Shown: piece after piece, positions 1 to 5,210 of the stretch
Numbering within the stretch: position 1 is the first letter of the stretch
How the letters are laid out: each line of letters opens with the position of its first letter
Source of the DNA: Thermoplasmata archaeon
Lineage (GTDB): Archaea; Thermoplasmatota; Thermoplasmata; Halarchaeoplasmatales; Halarchaeoplasmataceae
Assembly: GCA_007129655.1 (NCBI GenBank)
Contig: SKVC01000102.1
Location: 1 to 5,602 of the forward strand
Direction: 5' to 3'
Length of the DNA: 5,602 nucleotides
Notes under the pieces: generated by a model
What the model was told of the DNA's origin: nothing
The model's database searches: none
What the model saw: only the letters and a program-made list of their open reading frames with translations
Program-made: the position numbers and the translations under genes

Positions 1-1
1 C

Positions 2-625
2 ATTGCTCAGCTTCTTTTCTAGTTCCACTCTTAAAGTTTCTGCTACGTTGACTTCATTACGTATATTCTTAGCTTTACGTACTCTGTTGATGAATTCATT
101 TTCCATTTCTTCAAATCGCTTTTTAAAAGCTGTTTTATCCGAAAGATGATCTCGCTCCCGTTTAACCATCTCTATACGCCGCTCGATGTCGTTTATAGGC
201 TTTACATTTACGATAAAATCTATGTTTTTATAGGTGTCTGAGTTAGAATCATTTTCAAGTAATATCAACATGCTTTCTCGATTATTTTTCGTTATCCATA
301 GCTTTAATATCTCATCTTTTTCTGATAGATCATATCGTTCAAATGACTGTATCACCACATATTTAAGATTGTTTTCATTGATGATATCATTGAATTCGTG
401 CTCTTCGTAATTTTTCAATATTGTGAAATCGGGAGTTTTACCATCGCATATAGAATATGATGCTTGACACATACCTGATACCAATCTTAATTTCATGGTG
501 CGGATTGGTCCTTTAATTAACACAACACCTATGTCAGAAGAAACTGCACATGCGGAAAGAAATCGTTTTAGCCTGTTTTGCCCGACCACCGCTGTAAAAG
601 GATAATATTTTTGAGCATCTATCAT
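2..625 (-). CDS. Degenerate ChlI/BchI-like AAA+ protein (partial, C-terminus beyond window)
   Basis: Open frame from ATG at 625-623 to the left window edge, giving 208 visible residues with no stop. The N-terminus has YPFTAVVGQ (residues 8-16), very close to the YPFTAIVGQ signature that opens magnesium-chelatase I subunits (ChlI/BchI). Residues 149-187 (RRIEMVKRE..., ending RVRKAKN) match the region of ChlI after its arginine finger. The nucleotide-binding motifs are degraded. The P-loop position reads GPIRTMKL (39-46), keeping G and K but lacking the second glycine and the S/T. The Walker B position reads YVVIQSFE (89-96), with Q-S where D-E is expected. The LLDRF arginine-finger motif is not recognisable; YKNIDF (132-137) stands there. 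The segment between Walker A and B is also shorter than usual and lacks the four-cysteine cluster. This is probably a non-hydrolysing AAA+ partner of the VWA protein encoded just upstream, 7 nt away. Family membership is strong; loss of activity is inferred. Confidence 0.82.
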   Translation of the reverse strand, partial: MIDAQKYYPFTAVVGQNRLKRFLSACAVSSDIGVVLIKGPIRTMKLRLVSGMCQASYSICDGKTPDFTILKNYEEHEFNDIINENNLKYVVIQSFERYDLSEKDEILKLWITKNNRESMLILLENDSNSDTYKNIDFIVNVKPINDIERRIEMVKRERDHLSDKTAFKKRFEEMENEFINRVRKAKNIRNEVNVAETLRVELEKKLSN

Positions 626-632
626 GTAAAAT

Positions 633-638
633 TCACCT
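633..638 (-). promoter_or_regulatory. Shine-Dalgarno AGGTGA overlapping the upstream stop codon
   Basis: On the minus strand AGGTGA lies 7 nt before the ATG at 625 and matches the complement of the 16S rRNA 3' end. Its last three bases are the TGA stop of the VWA protein, so ribosomes finishing that gene end on the site that starts the next. This supports translational coupling and fixes the ATG at 625 as the start. Confidence 0.75.
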
Positions 639-3191
639 AGTGTATTCAGAGATCCCTTCAACCATCAGTGGGGCGAGCATACGGATACTTTCATCTATTG
701 TTTCGTTTGTAACTTCTTGTCCATCCCAAGCAGACATAGCTCTGGCTAAATGCTCTATCTTTATCTCAGCATCATATCGTGTTATTTCCAACTCCGTACA
801 TACGCGAATAATATAATCCAATAGTTCATCGGATATTGATATATCTGATTGACGTGCATTTTCTATATTATCCATAATCCTTTGGAAAAATTGATCTTTA
901 CCTTCAAAGAAAATAGCTGGTAATATGTCTTCGTAATTTTCTTTTCTGATAACAAAACTCAGTGAATCATCGATCAATTTGTTTGTATTCGGGATATCTT
1001 TTCGAGCGATTACTGATATATCCACTTCAAAGGTTTGAGAATGGTCTTCGTTCTTCAAAGTAAAACGACCGTTTTCTAATAATTCACTCAAAAAATCAAC
1101 AGCATCTTTGTTCATATTTTTCATGGATTCAATCACTAGCAAACCTCTGTTAGCTCTTAAAAGGATATCTGATGTTGAAACGTATTTTACGAATAATTCA
1201 CCCCTAAGTTCTTCGAGTGATTCATTACCTTTTATACGTACTATCGGTAAAGATGTTTCACTGGTTTTTATGTTTTTATCCCCCCATCGTATCCTACATT
1301 CCGGGCATAAATTTTCATCGTTAGGGTCGCAGTTCGATGTACATCCGACCGGTGTTTCGATAGAGATGGGAATATTTTCTAATAATTCTATGGCATCGTC
1401 AAATTCATTAGTAGTGTATCCGTCTACGATAGTGAGCTTTAATTTTTCTTTTGCAGATAAAACAAGACTGAGTTTACTGAATAGATATTGTCCGGCATTA
1501 CTTTCTTCGTTCTTAAGAGTTACATCTACATTTTTTAGCGCACATTTTAGGTCTTCAAGACCCACCTTATCTTTGTTCTTAAGTGCAGCAGAGGCTTTCA
1601 TTAACTTGATCATATCCTTGCTTTTATCCGCATCTGTTACTCTCTCTAGCATATCAACCAGATAGCTAGGAATTTTCACAGTGATATTATTATTAATCAC
1701 TCCGTTTACCGTATCTATTTTCTCCTCGCGCGCTTGTTCCAATTCGTCGATGAATTTTTTGTGATCAGCCTTGAACTTCTTTTCAGAATTTACAATCCAT
1801 AACTTTTCATCTATTTTGTCCTTAGTTCGTTCATAGAACCGATTGCCTAGATCTAAGTAACCTTTATCTCTAGTAAAAAATACGCCCCGTGGTCTGAAGG
1901 GATAATATTCTGTGTACTCTGCATTCGATGCTTGCAGTTCACCAGTGTTAATTCCACTTTCAAGTATCTCTGAGAACTTATCGTAAGCTGGTTCATCCTC
2001 CACGAATAATAGACCATTATTGGCTTTCATCAATGTACCTGGTTGAACTAGATATCTAACAAAAAGCTCTCCAATAAGTTCTCTTTCCTTTTGATGCTCA
2101 GATACCAAACCTATACCTACAGAACGTATTATACTATTAGTATCCTGATTTAATTTTAATCTGCATTCTCTGCATAAATAAGAGGGGTCCTCTTCCGGTG
2201 AACAACCATAGTGACATTCTTCGTTTACTTCGATCTTTACAGGATTATTTTTCAGTATATTTTTTACGTCGACTAAAGCTTCTTTGGTGTAACCATCAAA
2301 TGATAAAGAAGTTGTTTTTCTATTAATAAGAGAAAGCAGTGCTTCATGGAGAATATCCTCCACTTCTTTTTCCCTCTTCAGATTTGAAAGTATTGATTCG
2401 TCCTCTAAACTCAATGAAAGATACTTTCCGTCGGTCTTCCATACTATTTCTTCACAAAGAGCTGAATCATCTCCGACGTTGATAACCAGTGGCCTTATGT
2501 TCACATAATCCATCTCTGTTGAAAGTTTAGTGAATTCATCTTGTATATTACCACCCATGAATAAAGGTACATTTGCGCCTCCATCCGTTATTATCACCAT
2601 TATCGGGACCATCCAGGGTTCCTTCCTCATTATGTCTTCGAGTACTCTTAAACCGATACGTATCCCTGATGAAAGAGGAGTCGTTCCGCCGAATCCTATC
2701 GAGTCGATTAAAGCTCTGCCCTTTTCTATGTTGGATGTAAATGGTAATAGGTAACTAGCGTGTTCACCGCCTGCGGTAATAATAGCCAATCGGTCACGTT
2801 TTTGATAGGTATCTAGAAATATTTCATCTAAGCATTTTTTTGCAACCCGCAGTTTATTTCCCTCCATCATAGAACTGCTTATGTCCAAGATGATCAATGT
2901 ATGGGTTGAAATCTTCTTGCGTTTGACCTTTATTCTATGATCCCTCTTGGATATTCTTATCGTTCCATCGGTAGAATGGGACAACGCAGAGAGTATAGTC
3001 GGAATCAGTGCTATGTCTCCGGAGTCATCAGAGGTAGGTAACTTGTATCGTATGTATTTACCCTGACCTCCGGTGGTTAAAAGTTCAGTACGTTTTCCGG
3101 AAGGGAGGTCGCATACATATATCTGTCTTCGTTTCTTACTTGCTAGGGAATCTAGTATCTTCCCGATGTTTTTTTCTGCAGCCTGATTTAT
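633..3191 (-). CDS. ChlD-like VWA protein with two tandem degenerate ChlI-type modules; probable AUA start
   Basis: About 852 residues if begun at ATA 3191-3189. Residues 44-66 (GKYIRYK..., then DIALIPTIL) match the ChlD segment just before its VWA domain. Residues 94-289 are a VWA domain with intact MIDAS: D103-I-S105-S-S107, threonines 170/171 in GGTTPL, and D203 in ITDGG. It probably binds Mg2+ and a partner protein. Residues ~292-554 and ~579-844 are two divergent copies of the ChlI AAA+ module. Each has a C-x3-C-xn-C-x2-C cluster, a GELFV strand, a Walker-B-like strand and a C-terminal helical lid. The P-loop is replaced by DGYTKEA and DGYTTNE. Walker B reads FVEDE in copy 1 and VIESM in copy 2. 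Normal ChlD is AAA-linker-VWA, so the order is reversed. There is no signal peptide or membrane segment, so it is probably cytoplasmic. The first conventional start, TTG 2984, would remove the conserved linker. Chelatase activity is not supported: no ChlH/CobN-type subunit is present. Confidence 0.85.
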   Translation of the reverse strand: MNQAAEKNIGKILDSLASKKRRQIYVCDLPSGKRTELLTTGGQGKYIRYKLPTSDDSGDIALIPTILSALSHSTDGTIRISKRDHRIKVKRKKISTHTLIILDISSSMMEGNKLRVAKKCLDEIFLDTYQKRDRLAIITAGGEHASYLLPFTSNIEKGRALIDSIGFGGTTPLSSGIRIGLRVLEDIMRKEPWMVPIMVIITDGGANVPLFMGGNIQDEFTKLSTEMDYVNIRPLVINVGDDSALCEEIVWKTDGKYLSLSLEDESILSNLKREKEVEDILHEALLSLINRKTTSLSFDGYTKEALVDVKNILKNNPVKIEVNEECHYGCSPEEDPSYLCRECRLKLNQDTNSIIRSVGIGLVSEHQKERELIGELFVRYLVQPGTLMKANNGLLFVEDEPAYDKFSEILESGINTGELQASNAEYTEYYPFRPRGVFFTRDKGYLDLGNRFYERTKDKIDEKLWIVNSEKKFKADHKKFIDELEQAREEKIDTVNGVINNNITVKIPSYLVDMLERVTDADKSKDMIKLMKASAALKNKDKVGLEDLKCALKNVDVTLKNEESNAGQYLFSKLSLVLSAKEKLKLTIVDGYTTNEFDDAIELLENIPISIETPVGCTSNCDPNDENLCPECRIRWGDKNIKTSETSLPIVRIKGNESLEELRGELFVKYVSTSDILLRANRGLLVIESMKNMNKDAVDFLSELLENGRFTLKNEDHSQTFEVDISVIARKDIPNTNKLIDDSLSFVIRKENYEDILPAIFFEGKDQFFQRIMDNIENARQSDISISDELLDYIIRVCTELEITRYDAEIKIEHLARAMSAWDGQEVTNETIDESIRMLAPLMVEGISEYTR
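660..1457 (-). other. Second degenerate ChlI-type module inside the VWA protein
   Basis: Approximate residues 579-844. In order: DGYTTNEFDDAIELL where the P-loop and following helix belong; cysteines 617, 621, 629 and 632 (VGCTSNCDP, then LCPECR), matching GCPF.CDP...CPEC of ChlI; RGELFVKYV; ANRGLLVIES, aligning with the AN/HRGILYVDE Walker B of ChlI but with E-S for D-E; and a lid ending in EVTNETIDESIRMLAP, which matches the end of typical ChlI proteins. R736 in TRYDAEI corresponds to the HRADI sensor-2 region. This copy keeps the most family likeness. Confidence 0.8.
1530..2318 (-). other. First degenerate ChlI-type module inside the VWA protein
   Basis: Approximate residues 292-554. In order: FDGYTKEALVDVKNIL in place of the P-loop and its helix; cysteines 326, 330, 340 and 343 (ECHYGCSP, then LCRECR); IGELFVRYL; ANNGLLFVEDEP as the Walker-B-like strand, which keeps acidic residues; a long insert; and a helical lid ending near VGLEDLKCALKNV. 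It is clearly homologous to the following module (shared DGYT, C-x3-C...C-x2-C, GELFV and AN.GLL), so the protein carries an old internal duplication. Confidence 0.78.
2325..2912 (-). other. VWA (metal-ion-dependent adhesion site) domain
   Basis: Approximate residues 94-289 of the ChlD-like protein. The MIDAS is complete by eye: LDISSSM supplies the D-x-S-x-S loop, FGGTTPLSSGI supplies the threonine loop, and MVIITDGGANV supplies the third aspartate. The strand ahead of each loop is hydrophobic as expected, and YQKRDRLAIIT matches the ChlD-type YQ.RDRVA.I. This makes the domain a Mg-chelatase-D-class VWA rather than an integrin-like or CoxE-like one. Confidence 0.88.
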
Positions 3192-4351
3192 CTTTTGCCC
3201 CCTTTATCTCTATTTCTTAATGATAGTATAAGAAGTGCCTTCATCACTTTCTCGAGATATTCCGGTTCACCTGTTTTTCTACTCCAGTTCTTTAGAACCG
3301 GGCCGTCGACACCTTCGATTAAATTGACTGAATTAACAATGGCCTTTCGACCGTAATCAGATAATCCTCCGGAAACCGTAGCGGCTAGTACGAGTGTTTT
3401 TCCTCTGGTGAGTATTATGTTGGTTCCGTCTTCAGCCTTCATCTTCAACAACATATTCGGTTTGAATTTTTTAGATGTTCTTACGTGATTGCGTATATCA
3501 CTAACTAAATTCCTAGCATTCATCACTCCTCTTTCAGGAGACAATTTGTGTTTATACCATTTTATAAGCAGCATCCCTTTGGAGCCGTGGAAAAGGAATA
3601 GATCATCTATAGGCATCGCCTTGGAAGGTATCTTCTTTTCTTCGTGGTGTACCTGAACACTTTTTCTATCCATTTTTTTATCGGAATCTTTTATGAACTC
3701 TTCGACAAAAAAATTCTCTTGATAATTCCTTTTGATATCCTCAACCTCATCCATCACAGCTTCTGCGTCCATATTCTCTTTAAGATGTGCTATAACATCG
3801 TCGATTCTATCCTGCAATTGAGGTATCTTCATGTCTTCTAGCTCATATCTTAAATCGCGGGCATCTAATTTTTTAACCAATTGGTCAAATCCTTCTTCCC
3901 ATGAATCCATTTTTCCCAGATCAAATGTCATATCGAGGAGCTTTTCTGCTTCGTCTAGATGCTCTGCAACATTCATATCTATTATTTTATTTCTGATCTC
4001 TCGGGATTGTTTAACACCATTGCTATAATTTTCAATCACACTTTTTGGATCGTCGGATTTATTTAGTGCTTCTTCAACCGGGACTACATAGTAACCTTCA
4101 GCAGCCCATTCCAATATTTGAGATTCATAATCTTCCTTTTTAGTGTCTTTGCTCTTTATTTCAACCACATTGAAATCTTCGAAGTATTCTAATACATTTC
4201 TGATCACTCGCTGGTTCAAGCCGAGTCCGGCAAGTTCCTTTTTAGACATTTTGCTTAGCTCGTTTATGTCCTTTATTCCGGATTCAACCAACTTTTTTGC
4301 CCTAGCCTCTCCTATCCCTTTGATCGACTGTAGTTCTTTTTCTAATCCCAT
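3188..4351 (-). CDS. Helix-hairpin-helix / coiled-coil protein with a roadblock/longin-like C-terminal domain
   Basis: 387 residues from ATG 4351, with an excellent Shine-Dalgarno. Residues 9-58 form tandem helix-hairpin-helix-type turns (IKGIGEARAKKLVESGI, then ELAGLGLNQRVI), a fold often used for DNA or protein contacts. Residues 75-225 are mostly charged helix, opening with ILEWAAEGYYVVPVEEAL. That resembles the W..EGY.V..L segment I associate with Thermoplasmata coiled-coil proteins. Residues 226-245 are a charged linker. Residues 249-375 alternate strands and helices (LFLFHGSKGMLLIKW, NIILTRGKTLVLAATVSGG, LKNW) and resemble a small sensory domain seen in Thermoplasmata signalling proteins, of roadblock/longin type. 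That last assignment is from memory of the pattern and is tentative. The gene lies 4 nt after the KaiC-like gene and overlaps the VWA gene by 4 nt, so a shared complex is likely. No enzyme motif is seen. Confidence 0.85.
   Translation of the reverse strand: MGLEKELQSIKGIGEARAKKLVESGIKDINELSKMSKKELAGLGLNQRVIRNVLEYFEDFNVVEIKSKDTKKEDYESQILEWAAEGYYVVPVEEALNKSDDPKSVIENYSNGVKQSREIRNKIIDMNVAEHLDEAEKLLDMTFDLGKMDSWEEGFDQLVKKLDARDLRYELEDMKIPQLQDRIDDVIAHLKENMDAEAVMDEVEDIKRNYQENFFVEEFIKDSDKKMDRKSVQVHHEEKKIPSKAMPIDDLFLFHGSKGMLLIKWYKHKLSPERGVMNARNLVSDIRNHVRTSKKFKPNMLLKMKAEDGTNIILTRGKTLVLAATVSGGLSDYGRKAIVNSVNLIEGVDGPVLKNWSRKTGEPEYLEKVMKALLILSLRNRDKGGKR
3198..3202 (-). promoter_or_regulatory. GGGGG Shine-Dalgarno-like run placing the VWA start at AUA 3191
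   Basis: The minus strand reads GGGGG, then CAAAAG, then ATAAATC. Five Gs can pair with CCUCC of the anti-Shine-Dalgarno with one G-U pair. The 6-nt gap to ATA at 3191-3189 is in the range of the other ribosome sites here (5-7 nt). The ATA overlaps the upstream TAA as ATAA. The site is the main evidence for initiation at 3191 rather than 2984. Confidence 0.5.
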
Positions 4352-4353
4352 CA

Positions 4354-4362
4354 GATCACCTC
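4354..4362 (-). promoter_or_regulatory. Strong Shine-Dalgarno GAGGTGATC containing the upstream stop codon
   Basis: Nine bases on the minus strand are fully complementary to the conserved 16S rRNA 3' tail (GAUCACCUC). The GAGGTG core is 5 nt before the ATG at 4351. The TGA at 4358-4356 inside it is the stop of the KaiC-like gene. This fixes the downstream start and indicates coupled translation. Confidence 0.85.
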
Positions 4363-5165
4363 TTCAAAACTTCGAACTTACCGTCATCAAAGATCAAAGG
4401 CATAAAGCCTCTCTTATGGTGGGTTTGTCTCATCTTCACAACTTTAAGGTATATATTAGTCCCAGTATCCATTTCTTCCGCCTTCAAGTGAAGAATTCCA
4501 TCAGACAAGAAATCTTCAACACCGTAGATGCCGTAGACATCCTGACCTTTAGGTATCTCAGATATCAAGAATGTGGTGAGGCCTATATCTCTTAAACCTT
4601 CGAAGAAATAGAAAAGATCCTTCCTTGGATTATCGAATTCATTTACCGCATACAAAGCCGCTAGTGAATCGAAGGCTAGTATCTCACATCCGAAAGCTTC
4701 CTTATATTTCTTTATAACTTTCAGCGTCGAACCTAGCCAATCTATCTTTTCTTCTTTACCGGCTTTACCAGTATCTTTTCTCACCTTAGACAGATCAATA
4801 ATTACTGGATTCGCCATGCCTTTCAAAGGCATGCCCAACCGTTCTACGTGGGTAATTATGCTGCCTTTACTCTGTTCTAGAGAGATGTACATACCCTTTT
4901 TATTGTGTTTCTTATAAGCGTTATATAGTATACTAAACGCCACCGATGTCTTCATAGAGCCGCTGTTACCTGCTATGAGAACTATGAAACCACTGGGTAC
5001 ACCGCCTTCCATCTTCTCGTCGAGTCCCACTACTTCCGTTGGTACTCTGTCAATAGAGACGGGGCTTTTAACCGGTCTTTTTACATCTTTCTTTTGCTCC
5101 TTGCCTTCATCCTTTGTTTTTTTTGTACTCCATGCCAAGTGAATACCCCTAAAGTGTGTATACAT
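4356..5165 (-). CDS. KaiC-like RecA-superfamily ATPase, single domain
   Basis: 269 residues from ATG 5165. A lysine-rich leader (1-38) precedes the KaiC-type opening RVPTEVVGLDEKMEGGVPSG (40-59). Walker A is GNSGSMKTS (66-74), with K72 and T73 intact. SLEQS (95-99) holds one glutamate at the KaiC catalytic pair, with Q98 at the second position. Walker B is EILAFDS (161-167) with D166. The C-terminal KVVKMRQTHH (241-250) keeps the K-x-R motif that contacts nucleotide across the ring interface. The usual two-domain circadian KaiC is about twice as long, so this is the common archaeal one-domain form, probably oligomeric and ATP-binding. It is the only P-loop in the window that looks intact. TTG 5138 (260 residues) is an alternative start: AGGGG at 5150-5146 is 7 nt ahead of it, whereas ATG 5165 has no Shine-Dalgarno and would suit a leaderless message. 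Its target is unknown. Confidence 0.9.
   Translation of the reverse strand: MYTHFRGIHLAWSTKKTKDEGKEQKKDVKRPVKSPVSIDRVPTEVVGLDEKMEGGVPSGFIVLIAGNSGSMKTSVAFSILYNAYKKHNKKGMYISLEQSKGSIITHVERLGMPLKGMANPVIIDLSKVRKDTGKAGKEEKIDWLGSTLKVIKKYKEAFGCEILAFDSLAALYAVNEFDNPRKDLFYFFEGLRDIGLTTFLISEIPKGQDVYGIYGVEDFLSDGILHLKAEEMDTGTNIYLKVVKMRQTHHKRGFMPLIFDDGKFEVLKR
5146..5150 (-). promoter_or_regulatory. AGGGG, possible Shine-Dalgarno for an alternative TTG start of the KaiC-like gene
   Basis: The minus strand reads AGGGG, then TATTCAC, then TTG at 5138-5136. The 7-nt spacing fits the other ribosome sites in the window. If used, the protein would begin at residue 10 of the longer model, losing only MYTHFRGIH, which carries no recognised motif. 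Confidence 0.4.
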
Positions 5166-5183
5166 TAGAGGTATTTTAGGTTT

Positions 5184-5210
5184 TGGTAATAAAAATATGG
5201 TTTATTACCA
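5184..5210. repeat. Perfect 10-bp inverted repeat in the gap before the KaiC-like gene
   Basis: Plus-strand arms TGGTAATAAA (5184-5193) and TTTATTACCA (5201-5210) are exact reverse complements with a 7-nt spacer. One arm includes the last codon (W) and stop of the membrane protein; the other overlaps the possible TATA box. It could be a transcription-end hairpin or an operator. The AT-rich stem would be weak as RNA, which slightly favours a DNA-binding site. Confidence 0.55.
5188..5197 (-). promoter_or_regulatory. Possible archaeal TATA box for the KaiC-like operon
   Basis: The minus strand reads ATATTTTTAT about 25 nt before the ATG at 5165. In archaea that spacing puts the transcript start at or next to the ATG, consistent with a leaderless message. 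No clear purine-rich BRE precedes it, and any A/T-rich spacer could look like this. Confidence 0.3.

Noticed and set aside
1108..1665. Plus-strand open frame of about 185 codons
   Set aside because: It lies antisense to the strongly supported ChlI-like modules, has serine/phenylalanine-rich low-complexity content typical of antisense translation, and shows no recognisable domain.
2982..2984. TTG as the start of the VWA protein (783-residue model)
   Set aside because: It would discard the conserved ChlD linker encoded in frame immediately upstream, and no Shine-Dalgarno of the strength seen at the other junctions precedes it.
633..3191. Genuine magnesium or cobalt chelatase for chlorophyll, cobalamin or F430 synthesis
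   Set aside because: The VWA class fits, but all ChlI-type ATP sites in view are lost and no ChlH/CobN-type subunit or tetrapyrrole gene is present.
3191..3208. Programmed -1 frameshift joining the HhH protein to the VWA protein
   Set aside because: The frames do differ by -1 and there is a GGGGG run, but no X-XXY-YYZ slippery heptamer in the correct register. The upstream protein appears to end naturally. The ATAA overlap explains the layout more simply, though a homopolymer error is not excluded.
4143..4595. Plus-strand open frame of about 150 codons across the KaiC/HhH junction
   Set aside because: It is antisense to two well-supported genes and their ribosome site, with no domain or upstream signal.
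4815..4833. Perfect palindrome CATGCCTTTCAAAGGCATG
   Set aside because: It is inside the KaiC-like coding sequence and follows from the codons for G-M-P-L-K-G-M, where the GM codons repeat. No second copy or promoter context was noticed.
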